Source: Bradyrhizobium diazoefficiens
GTDB taxonomy: Bacteria; Pseudomonadota; Alphaproteobacteria; Rhizobiales; Xanthobacteraceae
Assembly: GCF_016616885.1 (NCBI RefSeq)
Contig: NZ_CP067102.1
Span: 3,686,501 to 3,750,500, forward strand
DNA length: 64,000 bases
Direction: 5' to 3'
Each line of letters begins with the position of its first letter. Positions within the stretch are counted from its first letter, which is position 1. Positions 1 to 8,617 of the stretch are shown here, in pieces. The position numbers and the translations under genes were made by a program. The notes under the pieces are model-generated. The model had not been told where the DNA came from. It ran no database searches and saw nothing but the letters and a program-made list of their open reading frames with translations.

Positions 1-504
1 GGATTGGCCCGCAGCGGCGACCTCGCCGCGGCAGAGCGCGACGTCGACAATCTCAAGGTGATTCGTGCGACGCTGGAGAACGCAAGTCAGTCTTATTGGG
101 CCTCGCAGGTCGAAATCCAGATGTTGGCTGCGTCGGCCTGGATTACGCAAGCAAAGGGGGAGAAGGAGACGGCGCTGAAGCTCATGCGGGCGGCGGCAGA
201 CCTGGAGGACGACAGCGAAAAGCACATCGCGATGGAGAACCGGCTGTACCCAATGCGCGAACTGTTGGGCGATTTGCTGCTGGAACAGCAACAGCCGGGA
301 CTAGCGCTAACGGAGTACGAGACTTCGCTGGTGTCGACGCCCAACCGTCTCCGTGGCTTGTACGGCGCAGCTAAGGCCGCGAAAGCCGCAAATCAGCCAG
401 AGAAAGCCACAACATATTTCCGGAAACTTGCCGAGATGACCAAGGACGCCGATACCGATCGGGTGGAAATCAGCGAGGCCAGATCCTCCTTGATACAGCA
501 GTGA
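1..504 (+). CDS. TPR-repeat protein, 3' part only
   Basis: The reading frame is open from the left edge of the window to a TGA at 502-504, so this is the C-terminal part (about 167 residues) of a protein that starts upstream. The residues are helical and alanine/leucine rich. A segment near residues 100-150 (DLLLEQQQPGLALTEYETSL, then GAAKAAKAANQPEKATTYF) has the helix-turn-helix spacing and small-residue pattern of tetratricopeptide repeats. TPR proteins are protein-interaction scaffolds; no catalytic motif is visible. The next gene, 72 bases downstream on the same strand, also carries TPR-like repeats, so the two may be cotranscribed. No start can be assigned. Confidence 0.75.
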   Translation, partial: GLARSGDLAAAERDVDNLKVIRATLENASQSYWASQVEIQMLAASAWITQAKGEKETALKLMRAAADLEDDSEKHIAMENRLYPMRELLGDLLLEQQQPGLALTEYETSLVSTPNRLRGLYGAAKAAKAANQPEKATTYFRKLAEMTKDADTDRVEISEARSSLIQQ

Positions 505-576
505 ACTGCCGACGAGAGAATGAGAGAGCGGCTGCCGGGCGCACCTGTCCGGCAGCAGCCTGATGGCACAACGATC

Positions 577-1152
577 ATGATGCGTTCGATCCTTATCGCC
601 GCCGTCGCGGGAGCGCTGAGCGCGGTGCTGGCTTCGTACTTCTTGACTGCGCCTGCCCGCCAAGGCCAGACCGCAACGTCGGCCAGCCCGGACAATGCGG
701 CGTTCCGCATCGCCAATGCGCCCGAAGCCTGGCCGATCTGCTCGACCATGGCAGCTATGGTGGAAACGCCCGATTGGGCAGCGCTCGATCCCGATTTCGC
801 GGCAGGCAAGCGAGCGATCGGCACGCGCGACTGGGAAGAAGCGATCAAGGCGCTTACGAATGCGGGCCTTCGCGACGCCCGCAATGCCGATATCCAGAAC
901 TACCTTGGCTACGCCTATCGCCGGCTTCGGCAGTTCGATCCGGCAATGCAGCACTATCAGCGGGCCCTGACCCTCAATCCTCGTCACCGCAGCGCGCACG
1001 AACACCTCGGTGAAGCCTACTTGGCGCGGGGTGATCTAGCGAAGGCCAAAGAGCATCTCGCGGCGCTCGAGCAAATCTGTCTCATCCCCTGCGATGAATA
1101 TGACGACTTAAAGCGGGCGATCGCGGAGTACAACAAAGTCGCTAAGCGCTGA
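577..1152 (+). CDS. Membrane-anchored TPR protein
   Basis: A 191-residue protein. I place the start at the ATG at 577 because the following residues (MMRSILIAAVAGALSAVLAS) form a signal-anchor or signal peptide; the frame stays open up to 520, so a longer form is possible. After a linker, residues about 90-170 hold two or three TPR units (for example NYLGYAYRRLRQFDPAMQHY, then HLGEAYLARGDLAKAKEHL) with the usual G/A-A pattern. Two cysteines follow in the tail (EQICLIPCDEY). Family knowledge says this is a periplasmic or membrane-tethered interaction module. It lies just behind another TPR gene, so a shared operon is likely. The specific partner is unknown. Confidence 0.75.
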   Translation: MMRSILIAAVAGALSAVLASYFLTAPARQGQTATSASPDNAAFRIANAPEAWPICSTMAAMVETPDWAALDPDFAAGKRAIGTRDWEEAIKALTNAGLRDARNADIQNYLGYAYRRLRQFDPAMQHYQRALTLNPRHRSAHEHLGEAYLARGDLAKAKEHLAALEQICLIPCDEYDDLKRAIAEYNKVAKR

Positions 1153-1244
1153 TCGAGTCCGATTTTTCAGCCGATCGGTCCACCAGTGAATGGAGGGACC
1201 GGAGGCCATCGATAGCCAGATCTCACTGCGCGGTGTGATTGTGA

Positions 1245-2231
1245 TCAGTTTGCGGAAAGACCAGTTTGTCGGGCCCGCGCCAGCGTGTCCGAGGGCGCTT
1301 CGTGGAAGGTCGCACGGTATGCTGCGGCAAACTCGCCAAGGTGATGAAAGCCCTGGGCGCGCGCGCATGAGGCGACTGACGCACCACCGCTCCTGAGAAG
1401 CTGCGTGCGGGTGGCCCACAGCCGCTTCAGGCGGATGTATTGATGCAGGCTCATGCCACGCACCTTGGCCACTGCACCGCCGAGGGTCCGGATCGAGACG
1501 CCGAACTCTCCGGCGAGATCGGCTGTATAGATCGGGGCGGTCGGATAGGCTGCGACGTAATCGTCGATCTGCTGCACGAGCCTGGCGGATCGCGCGCCTG
1601 CATTCGGGGCGCTCCGCTCCGACAACGGATTGGTTCGAAACAGGTCGTCGAAAGCCAGCAACAGCCCTTCCTGGAGATGGCTGGCGGCTTCCGTGGTCTC
1701 GAACATGTGCGGCTCGACCGATGCGGTCCTGAGGATGTCGAGCACAAGCTGCCGCGCGTAGAGATGGGCGGCGGGGTCGGCGATGCGAACCCACAATGCG
1801 TCGGCGCGATCGAACCAGCCGCGATCCCTGAGCGCGGGCGAGAACATGATCAGCGCATGATGATTGGTCTGAGGCTCGACGAAATGGCAATCATGGTTGC
1901 CGCGCAAGCCCATGAAAAAGCGCGAGTCGAGATCCACTCCGCTCGAGCTGGCGCGCAGACCATCGCTCATCGGCAGGATGACCATGCCGCCCGGCGCGCG
2001 GTAGGCGGTGTCGAGGATGCGCGCAAACGATCTGGCGACGATGATCCGGCACGCCGGCAGGTTCACGATCGCCCGCGCGGCTGCAAAATTGGCGACGTCG
2101 AGCGGAATGCTCCGGGCATCTTCCAGCGACTCGGCCGGTCGAAACGCGTCGACATCGGTAAACCGGGTCAGCTGGAGCGCGGAGGACGGGGCGAGAGCGT
2201 CGAAGAACATGCGTCTGGCCGGATGTTGCAA
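1245..2231 (-). CDS. AraC-family transcriptional regulator
   Basis: A 328-residue protein with an AraC layout: an N-terminal ligand or oligomerisation region and a C-terminal double helix-turn-helix at about residues 220-320. The second part of the DNA-binding domain shows the typical recognition-helix-2 pattern (SCARAQGFHHLGEFAAAYRA) followed by F-x-x-P-S. The N-terminal part resembles the AraC-binding-like domain of regulators such as OruR/FeaR; that resemblance is inference. It stands alone: the next gene upstream is over 400 bases away and the TPR genes converge on it. The target is not evident from the context. Confidence 0.85.
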   Translation of the reverse strand: MQHPARRMFFDALAPSSALQLTRFTDVDAFRPAESLEDARSIPLDVANFAAARAIVNLPACRIIVARSFARILDTAYRAPGGMVILPMSDGLRASSSGVDLDSRFFMGLRGNHDCHFVEPQTNHHALIMFSPALRDRGWFDRADALWVRIADPAAHLYARQLVLDILRTASVEPHMFETTEAASHLQEGLLLAFDDLFRTNPLSERSAPNAGARSARLVQQIDDYVAAYPTAPIYTADLAGEFGVSIRTLGGAVAKVRGMSLHQYIRLKRLWATRTQLLRSGGASVASCARAQGFHHLGEFAAAYRATFHEAPSDTLARARQTGLSAN

Positions 2232-2652
2232 TGTGACAATAAAATGAAAGTCGGTACATCGCCATCAATGGCGAAACACGACGATTCAGTAAACAGGATT
2301 CCACGCCGTAATATTGCGGACATCATGCCGCGACGACCACGGGAATCGATGTCCCCCTCAACGGTCCCGGCTCATCGGTTGACCAGTGGTGAGGTCAATG
2401 AAATGGAGCCTCGTACAGGCAGGGCAGCTGAAGGACTCAAAGCTTCGTCCCTCGTGTCCCTGCCGCTTCTCAAGATGAGTCTGCACGTTCATGCCCGTCT
2501 GCGGGCAGCGGAAAACAATCAAATCGGCCATCGGCACAGAATGACGGCGCGACGAATTTCATCCTTGATCTAGATCAGTTTTGGAATTGCTCCACGGTCG
2601 TGGAGCCTGCACCATCTCGCAAAAGCGAAGGGGCCCGAGGCCTCTTCGAATC
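2232..2652. other. Intergenic region, no gene seen
   Basis: About 420 bases between the start of the AraC regulator and the end of the GY-rich protein. The only long open frame here is the antisense of the AraC gene running on. The region presumably holds the AraC promoter. I see no tRNA, strong hairpin or repeat. Confidence 0.5.
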
Positions 2653-2937
2653 TCACCAGCCGCGATAGCCGTAGTAGCGGGGCCCGTAGACACGGGGACC
2701 ATAATAGCGCGGCCCATAATATCGGGGGCCGTAATACGGCGCGGGCGCACCGTAGTATCCATAATAATTCGGACGCCAGAAGCAGCGCCCCCAGGCGTCG
2801 CAGACCATGCGGACCTGCTCGACGTCCGAGACCTGCGGGGTCGCAGGTGCAGGCGCAACGGGCATGGCTGATGCCGGCGATGATGCCGCGAGGGCACCGA
2901 ACAGGGACGCGGCGACGAGGCCGATCTTAAGCTCCAT
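2653..2937 (-). CDS. Small exported Gly/Tyr/Pro-rich protein
   Basis: A 94-residue protein with a clear signal peptide (MELKIGLVAASLFGALAASS ending ASA). A short middle holds two cysteines (MVCDAWGRCFW). The C-terminus is a repeat built on YYGPR units (about five copies) ending YRGW. A GAGGAAG ribosome-binding site lies eight bases before the ATG at 2937. Low-complexity Gly-Tyr tails like this are common in small secreted proteins of Bradyrhizobiaceae, but no function is established that I know of. The paired cysteines in an otherwise disordered protein suggest a disulfide or metal site, which is inference. Confidence 0.75.
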   Translation of the reverse strand: MELKIGLVAASLFGALAASSPASAMPVAPAPATPQVSDVEQVRMVCDAWGRCFWRPNYYGYYGAPAPYYGPRYYGPRYYGPRVYGPRYYGYRGW

Positions 2938-3317
2938 GATGTCTTCCTCTGCTTACGCAATACAGGATATCGAAGGTGTTCTGATCAAATTGTGTCAGAA
3001 CCGAAATGTAATGCTGATGAATAAATCCTAAGCCAGTCCACCATAGCCCTGATCAAGCATCGTCAAGCTACCCTGGCTTCGCGCCGATCGCCAAGGGCAC
3101 GCATCCGCCTCCATCCTTGATCCTGCGCAATTCGCACGCCCGGTTTCCTCCCTAGTCTCGTCGTCGCGGGCCGTCCTTCGAGGAATTCGAAGCGCACTTC
3201 GGGGCGAGGTCGGCAAGGACCTCGTCAAGCTGCCGGTTTATGAGATCGAGAAGCAGGTGCTGCTGTCGGGGGCCGTCGGTTAGGCCGCCCCGCCGCAAGA
3301 AGACGCCGCGGCGCCCC
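2938..3317. other. Intergenic region with possible decayed coding tail
   Basis: About 380 bases without a supported gene. On the plus strand, 3152-3283 reads as an open frame ending in TAG whose last residues (GKDLVKLPVYEIEKQVLLSG) look protein-like, but there is no start or longer match I can recognise. It may be the remnant of a lost gene. Confidence 0.3.
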
Positions 3318-3581
3318 TCAGTAGCAGGGGTGCCGCCGGCCGTCCTGGCCGACATAGGCGGCCGCGCTCTGGTAGCAGTGGATGGTCGACGGGCCGTCAT
3401 AGAAGGCGAAGGTGCCGGGAGTGATACCCGGGCCGTAATTGTGCAGATAGCTGATCGGGTAGGGCAGCGGGTTGATGTAGGAACGGTGGTACCGGTGATG
3501 TCCCCGGGCCTCCGCAAGGCCAGGGGCTAGGATCGCGGCCGACAGGGCAGCAACCGCGGCTACAAGCTTCAACTTGCTCAT
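3318..3581 (-). CDS. Small exported protein, hypothetical
   Basis: An 87-residue protein. I chose the ATG at 3581 because a GGAG Shine-Dalgarno lies eight bases upstream and the next residues form a signal peptide (MSKLKLVAAVAALSAAILAP, cut after AEA). The mature part is short and rich in His, Tyr and Gly (RGHHRYHRSYINPLPYPISY) and has two cysteines (IHCYQSAAAY and the final HPCY). No family with a known function is recognised. It is likely periplasmic. Size and style resemble the GY-rich protein just downstream, but the two are 380 bases apart and need not be one operon. Confidence 0.7.
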   Translation of the reverse strand: MSKLKLVAAVAALSAAILAPGLAEARGHHRYHRSYINPLPYPISYLHNYGPGITPGTFAFYDGPSTIHCYQSAAAYVGQDGRRHPCY

Positions 3582-3887
3582 CTCGATTCTCCGGAACCCG
3601 CGCGAATACGCCTGCCATCTATAGCCATTTCGGGCCGCCGGGGCACCCATCCCGGGCCCGGAAATCGGGGCAAATCCAGCAGATTCCTGGGTGAGTGTGA
3701 CAGAATTGCCGGACCTGCGCGCGAACCCCGCCCATTTTTGGCCTTTTCCGGATGCTTAACGAATTCCCCACACAAGTATGGCCAAAGAGAATTCGGTTCT
3801 AGATTCCTCCCGCCGGCCCCCTGAGCTTTCCTTGGGGTGCTCTTCGAGGTCGGCTCGTTCCTGCAAGGTTTTCGTCGTCACGCTGCC

Positions 3888-4334
3888 ATGCGCATCACGC
3901 TCCTCAGCCTGCTGTTGCTCCTCGTCGCTGCTGCCACGCCAGCGCGCGCCGAGTTGCACATTACCCGTGACCATGGCGGCTATGTCGAGGAGTACAAGGT
4001 CAAGTACAAGCGCGTCCGCGACAAGGGCGAGCGGGTCATCATCGATGGCATCTGCAACTCAGCCTGCACGCTGGTGCTCGGCATCGTGCCGATGAACAAG
4101 ATCTGCGTGACGCCGCGCGCGAGCCTCGGCTTCCACCAAGCCTATTACGACAAGGCCTTCACTTTCGGCATCAAGGTCACGAGCTCAGAGGGGACGTCCG
4201 ACCTGATGTCCTACTATCCTGATACGGTGAAGGATTGGATCCGCCGCAATGGCGGGCTCACCACTGATATGAAGAAGATCAAGAACGGGGTGGATCTCTG
4301 GAAGATCATCGATCCCTGTCCGGAAGAATGGTGA
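3888..4334 (+). CDS. Periplasmic ClpP-like (COG3904-type) protein
   Basis: A 148-residue protein beginning with a signal peptide (MRITLLSLLLLLVAAATPAR, cut after ARA). The mature domain shows a short crotonase/ClpP-fold pattern: a beta-strand leading to IDGICNSACTLVLG with serine 58 where ClpP-like proteases hold the nucleophile, then LGFHQAYY with histidine 83 in the position of the second catalytic residue. Small exported proteins of this kind are usually annotated as predicted periplasmic proteins; protease activity is inference. The paired cysteines (56 and 60) flank the serine and could lock the loop by a disulfide. It stands alone before a DMT transporter. Confidence 0.75.
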   Translation: MRITLLSLLLLLVAAATPARAELHITRDHGGYVEEYKVKYKRVRDKGERVIIDGICNSACTLVLGIVPMNKICVTPRASLGFHQAYYDKAFTFGIKVTSSEGTSDLMSYYPDTVKDWIRRNGGLTTDMKKIKNGVDLWKIIDPCPEEW

Positions 4335-4422
4335 TTGGCTGATCTGAGCCGCGTCTCCCCCGCAGCGCAGCATCCGAAATTCGCATTGCCGCACCGCCCT
4401 TGCTCGGGCAATGAGGACGGCA

Positions 4423-5301
4423 ATGAATCATAATCAAGATCATTTGGCCGCGCGGGCGGCGCCGGTGCTGTTCGTGCTGCTCTGGAGCACCGGCTTCATC
4501 GGCACCAAATACGTCATCGATAACGCCGACCCTTTGACCTATCTCGCCATCCGCATGGCGGTGGTGGTCGGCTTGATGACGATCATCGCGGCGATTGCCC
4601 GCCCGAAATGGCCTGACCGCATCGGCATCGCGCACAGCGCGGTCGCCGGCATTCTCGTTCACGGCTTCTATCTCGGCGGCACCGCGATTGCGATCGCGCA
4701 TTCGATTCCGGCGGGACTCTCCGCGCTCATTCCGGGCCTACAGCCGATCCTGACCTCGACCATCGCCAACCGCTGGCTCGGCGAGAAGGTGACGCCGGTG
4801 CAATGGGGCGGCTTGCTGCTCGGTCTCGGCGGCGTGGCGCTGATCCTGCACAATCGCCCCATGACCGGCGAGGCCGGGCTCGGCTGGATCGCCTCGGTGG
4901 TCTCGCTGATCAGCATCACGCTCGGCACGCTCTATCAGCGCCACTACTGCAACCACATCGAGTGGCGTGCCGGCAACCTCGTGCAGTATGTGGCCGTCAC
5001 GATCTTCTTCACGATCGGCGCCTTCTTGTTCGAAGACCGTGTCGTGCACTGGACGCGAGAGTTCGTGCTTGCGCTCGGCTGGCTCGCGGTCGCGCTCTCG
5101 ATCGGATCGATCGGGCTGTTGTACTGGCTGATCCGCCACGCCGCGGCGACGTCGGTCGCGAGCCTGTTCTATCTGGTGCCTGCGGTGACCGCGCTGATGG
5201 CCTATCTGCTGTTTGGCGAGAAGCTCGATGCGCTCGCGATCGCCGGCATGGCGATGTGCGCGGCCGCCGTGTTCGTGGTCAACCGGCGCTTCGGCTCGTA
5301 G
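4423..5301 (+). CDS. DMT-superfamily (EamA) transporter
   Basis: A 292-residue membrane protein with ten predicted hydrophobic segments in two repeated halves, the standard EamA/RhaT arrangement of drug/metabolite exporters. The first half carries WSTGFIGTKYVID; the second ends with SLFYLVPAVTALMAYLLFGE, the usual motif before the last helix. I take the ATG at 4423 (MNHNQDH) because GAGGA sits just before it; an ATG 12 bases upstream is also possible. It probably exports a metabolite or amino acid from the cytoplasm, but the substrate cannot be read from sequence. Confidence 0.88.
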   Translation: MNHNQDHLAARAAPVLFVLLWSTGFIGTKYVIDNADPLTYLAIRMAVVVGLMTIIAAIARPKWPDRIGIAHSAVAGILVHGFYLGGTAIAIAHSIPAGLSALIPGLQPILTSTIANRWLGEKVTPVQWGGLLLGLGGVALILHNRPMTGEAGLGWIASVVSLISITLGTLYQRHYCNHIEWRAGNLVQYVAVTIFFTIGAFLFEDRVVHWTREFVLALGWLAVALSIGSIGLLYWLIRHAAATSVASLFYLVPAVTALMAYLLFGEKLDALAIAGMAMCAAAVFVVNRRFGS

Positions 5302-5390
5302 GCCCGGCTGCCGGAATACATCCCTGACGTGTGGGCCGCGTTCGTGCTAGGCTTGCCGCATTTCAGTTTCCCTTTCCCGTGGTGATTTCC

Positions 5391-6134
5391 ATGAAGAAGG
5401 CAAAGCGTGCACTGCTCGGCAGGTCCCTGAAGCCGGTTCGGATTGCCTGCATCAACTACGCCAGAGAGACGATCAACGACCGCGACATGAGCCAGCTCAC
5501 CGCGGCGCTGCAGAAGTGCTACGACAAGCATTTCCTGCCGGTGTGGGGCTATCCGGTCGACCTCTATGTCACGCGCAAGCCGAAGGCCACCGACTGGCAA
5601 TTGGTCTATTTCGACGATGCCTTGCACAAGAACATGCTCGGGCGCCATGAGCTGACCCATCGCGGCCAGCCGATTTCGAAGATCTTCGTCAAGGCACTGG
5701 GCGAGGAGCCGATCAGCGCGGCGGCTTCGCACGAGCTGTTCGAAATGGTGCTCGACCCCATGGCCAATCTCTGGGCCGACAAGAATCGGAACACTCAGTA
5801 TGCCTATGAAGTCTGCGACGCGGTGGAGGAGGACCTCTTCGAGGTCGACGGCTTGCCGATGTCGAACTTCGTCTATCCGTCCTGGTTCGAGCCCTTCAAG
5901 CATCCCCGCGGCACCAAGTTCGACCACAAGGGAACGCTGAAGGCGCCGTTCTCGATGACCGAGGGTGGCTACGTCATCAAGAAGGTCAACGGGAGGAAGG
6001 TGATCAAGGCGTTCGGCTCACCCGCAAAGCGGCGGCGCTTCAACGCCGAAGACCGGCGCGGCCATCGCAGCGAGTTTCGCGATCCGAAGGGCAAACACCA
6101 CCCGGGCCGGCGCGCGTCGAAGCGGGGAGGTTAG
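5391..6134 (+). CDS. Hypothetical protein with HExxE motif and basic tail
   Basis: A 247-residue soluble protein starting at the ATG at 5391 (MKKAKRALLG). The centre holds SHELFEMVLDP: His114, Glu115 and Glu118 form an HExxE pattern, followed by an acidic stretch (YEVCDAVEED) that could supply a further metal ligand, as in zinc peptidases. The last 45 residues are very basic (KRRRFNAEDRRGHRSEFRDP, then RRASKRGG), suggesting nucleic-acid contact. I do not recognise a named family. A metal-dependent hydrolase is a reasonable hypothesis, not a finding. An imperfect G+C hairpin lies just behind the stop codon. Confidence 0.65.
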   Translation: MKKAKRALLGRSLKPVRIACINYARETINDRDMSQLTAALQKCYDKHFLPVWGYPVDLYVTRKPKATDWQLVYFDDALHKNMLGRHELTHRGQPISKIFVKALGEEPISAAASHELFEMVLDPMANLWADKNRNTQYAYEVCDAVEEDLFEVDGLPMSNFVYPSWFEPFKHPRGTKFDHKGTLKAPFSMTEGGYVIKKVNGRKVIKAFGSPAKRRRFNAEDRRGHRSEFRDPKGKHHPGRRASKRGG

Positions 6135-6143
6135 AGGAGACGC

Positions 6144-6167
6144 CTCCGGGCGCGCCTGCACCCGGAG
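6144..6167. terminator. Candidate hairpin terminator
   Basis: CTCCGGG and CCCGGAG form a 7-bp stem around a 10-base loop between two convergent genes. There is no clear T run, so it may act as a weak bidirectional terminator or only as an mRNA end. Confidence 0.4.
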
Positions 6168-6185
6168 ACTTGCTCTGAGGCTGGA

Positions 6186-6443
6186 TCAGCGCTTGGCCTT
6201 CTTTTTCTTCTTGGTGGCCTTCTTCGCGGTTTTTGTAGCTGTTTTCTTGGCAGTCTTCTTGGCGGCCTTTTTGGCCTTCTTCTTGGAAGCCTTCTTTGCC
6301 TTCTTCGGCGCGACTTTCTTCGCGACCTTCTTGGCGGCCTTCTTCACCTTCTTCACGGCGGTGACTGCGGCGTCCTTGGTCGCTTCAACGGCGCTGGTGA
6401 TCGTCTCCATCGCCTGTTCGGTGATCCGCTTATCGTCGTCCAT
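6186..6443 (-). CDS. Histone H1-like Lys/Ala-rich protein
   Basis: An 85-residue protein. The first 30 residues are acidic to neutral and helical (MDDDKRITEQAMETITSAVE). The remaining 55 are almost only lysine and alanine in AKKA/KKAK repeats, as in the C-terminal tail of eukaryotic histone H1 and bacterial proteins such as HctB, AlgP and PhaF. Such tails bind DNA or, in phasins, polyhydroxyalkanoate granules. The short amphipathic head makes a phasin-associated or nucleoid role possible; which one is not decidable here. The opposite strand reads as a Phe/Ala-rich frame, which is an artefact of the AAG/GCC codons. Confidence 0.8.
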   Translation of the reverse strand: MDDDKRITEQAMETITSAVEATKDAAVTAVKKVKKAAKKVAKKVAPKKAKKASKKKAKKAAKKTAKKTATKTAKKATKKKKKAKR

Positions 6444-6511
6444 ATCGTGTCCCCCACGGTTTGCATGGAGTGATGACGATAGCGGGTTTCATAATTGTGT
6501 CAAAGCAGCGC

Positions 6512-6722
6512 TCAACCTTTGCGGATGTTGGCGTAAGCGGCGAGCGCGCGCTCGCGTCCCTTGGCCTGATCGACGGGCGGTTGCGGATAGGTCTTGCCAA
6601 GCGTGACGCCGGCGCTCGTGCCGGAGTTTGCGCAGGCCGGGGTAACCGGTGCGGCCGTGCTGCCAGGCGGCGAGTGCCGTCTTGTCGAGCTTCCAGGGAA
6701 GAACCGTCGTTAATGCGGTCGT
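6512..6722 (-). pseudogene. Deoxyribodipyrimidine photolyase remnant
   Basis: On the minus strand, two fragments of a photolyase C-terminus can be read in different frames. The first (about 6722-6635) reads [20 protein letters not shown], matching the conserved WRxGxTGYP segment near the FAD pocket. The second (about 6610-6512) reads GVTLGKTYPQPPVDQAKGRE, then RALAAYANIRKG and a TGA, matching the conserved end of class I photolyases. The roughly 80 residues that should separate them are missing and the frames do not connect. There is no N-terminal half. This is the tail of a decayed phrB-like gene left between the histone-like gene and the chemoreceptor. Confidence 0.75.
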
Positions 6723-6768
6723 AAGCCGATTGCAGGTATATGCAGGAATTCCGGAGGTGGTTTCATTC

Positions 6769-8499
6769 ATGTCTAAATCATTAACGGCGAAGTTCGTGCC
6801 GCAATTCAAGCTGGGTACCAAGGCCGTCCTGTGTGCGATCCTGCTGATTGCGATGAACACCGCATTGGTGGTCGGCGCCGGCTATTGGTCGCTCACCTCC
6901 GCCTTCAACGATCGCGCGCTGCGCGACATCGAGGTCAGTCTGCGCACGCTGGCCTTGGCCTTCGCCGAGGTCGTTCCCGACGCCAGGATCACGATGCGTG
7001 ATGGCGCGGTGGCACGTGCCGAGATCGCCAAGATGCCGGACTTCAGGGATCACGCCATCGTCGATCGCGCGGTGTCCTATGTCGGCGGCAATGCGACCCT
7101 GTTCGTGTTCGACGATGCGAGCGGGCAGTTCGTCCGCCGCTCGACCAATGTGAAGAAGGAGAACGGCGACCGCGCCGTCGGCACCCAGCTTGCCGCCGAC
7201 CATCCGGCGCAAGCCGTCTTGCGGCGTGGCGAAGCTTATAAGGGGCCGGCCACGCTGTTCGGCAAGTCCTTCATGACCGCTTATTTCCCGATCGCGGATG
7301 CAGCCGGCAAGGTCGTCGGCATTCTCTATGTCGGCATTCCCATGGCGCAGTATGAGAGCATGCTGGGCCAGGCAATCGAGAGCATGGCGGTCGCCGCCGG
7401 CATCGCCGCGCTGCTGGTTCTGATCCTGACCATGCTGGTGGTCCGCCGCGTGACCCGGCCGCTCACCTCGGTCACGCGCTCGCTGACCGCACTCGCCAAT
7501 GGCCAAAGCGACGTCGCGATCGATTGCGAGAACCGTGCCGACGAGATCGGCGAGATCGCCCGCACGGTGGCGGTGTTCAAGAGCAATTCGCTGGAGCGGG
7601 CGCGATTGCGCAGCGAGCAGGCGGAAGCTGCGGCCGCGGCCGGCGAGCAGCGCAAGGCCGATTTGCGCAATTTCGTCGACGAGTTCCGCGGCAGCGTCGG
7701 CGGCATCCTCGACAAGGTGCTGCGATCCTCCGGCGAATTCGAGCGCGTGGCGCGGCAATTGACCGACAATGCCCGGTCCACCGCCGACCTGTCGGCGAAA
7801 TCGGCCGGCGCATCCGAGCAGGCCTCCGACCACGTTCGTTCGGCGGCGTCAGCCTCCGACGAACTGTCTCAATCGATCTCCGAGATCACCCGAAGGGCGC
7901 AGGAATCCAGCGCGATCTCGGCCGAGGCGGTGCAGCAGGCCGAGGCCACCGACCAGCGCATCGCGCAGCTCTCGGAAGCCGGCGCGCGCATCGGCGACGT
8001 CGTCAAGCTGATCACCTCGATCGCCGAGCAGACCAATCTGCTGGCGCTGAACGCCACCATCGAGGCCGCGCGCGCAGGCGATGCGGGGCGCGGCTTTGCG
8101 GTTGTGGCCCAGGAGGTCAAGACGCTCGCCGGCCAGACCGCCAAGGCGACCGACGAGATCTCGACCCAGATCGCCAGCATGCAGCTTGCGACCGAGGAGT
8201 CGGTGACGGCCATCAAGGCGATCACCGAGACCATCGAGCGCATCAGCGGCATCGCGGGCTCGATCTCGGCTGCGGTCGAGCAGCAGCGGAGCGCCACCCA
8301 CAACATCGCGGCCAGCGTTCGCGCTGCGGCCTCGGGCACCGCCGATGTCGCCGTCAATGTCCGTCATGCGGCCGAGGGCGCCAGCGAGACCGGCGAGACC
8401 TCGAGCCGGATGTTTGCCTCCGCTCAGGCGCTGTCAGGCGAGAGCCTGCATCTGAAGGCCGAGGTCGACAGCTTCCTCGATCGCGTGCAAGCGGCGTAG
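6769..8499 (+). CDS. Methyl-accepting chemotaxis protein with Cache sensor
   Basis: A 576-residue chemoreceptor. The ATG at 6769 is preceded by GGAGGTGG at 6753, so I reject the 40-codon upstream extension. Order of parts: cytoplasmic lead, membrane helix at about 17-40, a periplasmic single-Cache-like domain ([19 protein letters not shown] near its end), second membrane helix ([20 protein letters not shown]), a HAMP domain, and the cytoplasmic signalling coiled coil with the conserved hairpin tip [20 protein letters not shown]. It senses a small ligand and controls CheA. No che genes are nearby, so it must join a pathway encoded elsewhere. Confidence 0.92.
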   Translation: MSKSLTAKFVPQFKLGTKAVLCAILLIAMNTALVVGAGYWSLTSAFNDRALRDIEVSLRTLALAFAEVVPDARITMRDGAVARAEIAKMPDFRDHAIVDRAVSYVGGNATLFVFDDASGQFVRRSTNVKKENGDRAVGTQLAADHPAQAVLRRGEAYKGPATLFGKSFMTAYFPIADAAGKVVGILYVGIPMAQYESMLGQAIESMAVAAGIAALLVLILTMLVVRRVTRPLTSVTRSLTALANGQSDVAIDCENRADEIGEIARTVAVFKSNSLERARLRSEQAEAAAAAGEQRKADLRNFVDEFRGSVGGILDKVLRSSGEFERVARQLTDNARSTADLSAKSAGASEQASDHVRSAASASDELSQSISEITRRAQESSAISAEAVQQAEATDQRIAQLSEAGARIGDVVKLITSIAEQTNLLALNATIEAARAGDAGRGFAVVAQEVKTLAGQTAKATDEISTQIASMQLATEESVTAIKAITETIERISGIAGSISAAVEQQRSATHNIAASVRAAASGTADVAVNVRHAAEGASETGETSSRMFASAQALSGESLHLKAEVDSFLDRVQAA

Positions 8500-8508
8500 T
8501 TCGGCTCA

Positions 8509-8611
8509 GTCATCCCGGGATGGTCCGAAGGACCAGACCCGGGATCTCGAGATTCTCAGGTGCGCAATTGCGCACCATAGTTCGATGCTAGGCGCTTCGC
8601 CCCGGAATGAC
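8509..8611. repeat. Dispersed palindromic intergenic repeat
   Basis: The outer ends are inverted (GTCATcCCGGG and CCCGGaATGAC). Inside lie the perfect hairpins TGGTCC-gaa-GGACCA and GGTGCGCAATTGCGCACC. Repeats of this style recur between genes in Bradyrhizobium and relatives. Here it separates two convergent genes and may double as a transcription end. Confidence 0.7.
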
Positions 8612-8617
8612 AGTAAG

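Noticed and set aside
1440-2573. A 377-residue plus-strand frame
   Set aside because: Antisense to the AraC regulator, with arginine/glycine-rich noise composition.
3152-3283. Plus-strand frame ending KLPVYEIEKQVLLSG
   Set aside because: Looks protein-like, but there is no start codon, ribosome-binding site or recognised family; noted only as a possible decayed gene tail.
6193-6606. A Phe/Ala-rich plus-strand frame opposite the histone-like gene
   Set aside because: It is the reverse complement of AAG/GCC-rich coding DNA; the minus strand has a proper start, tail and known composition.
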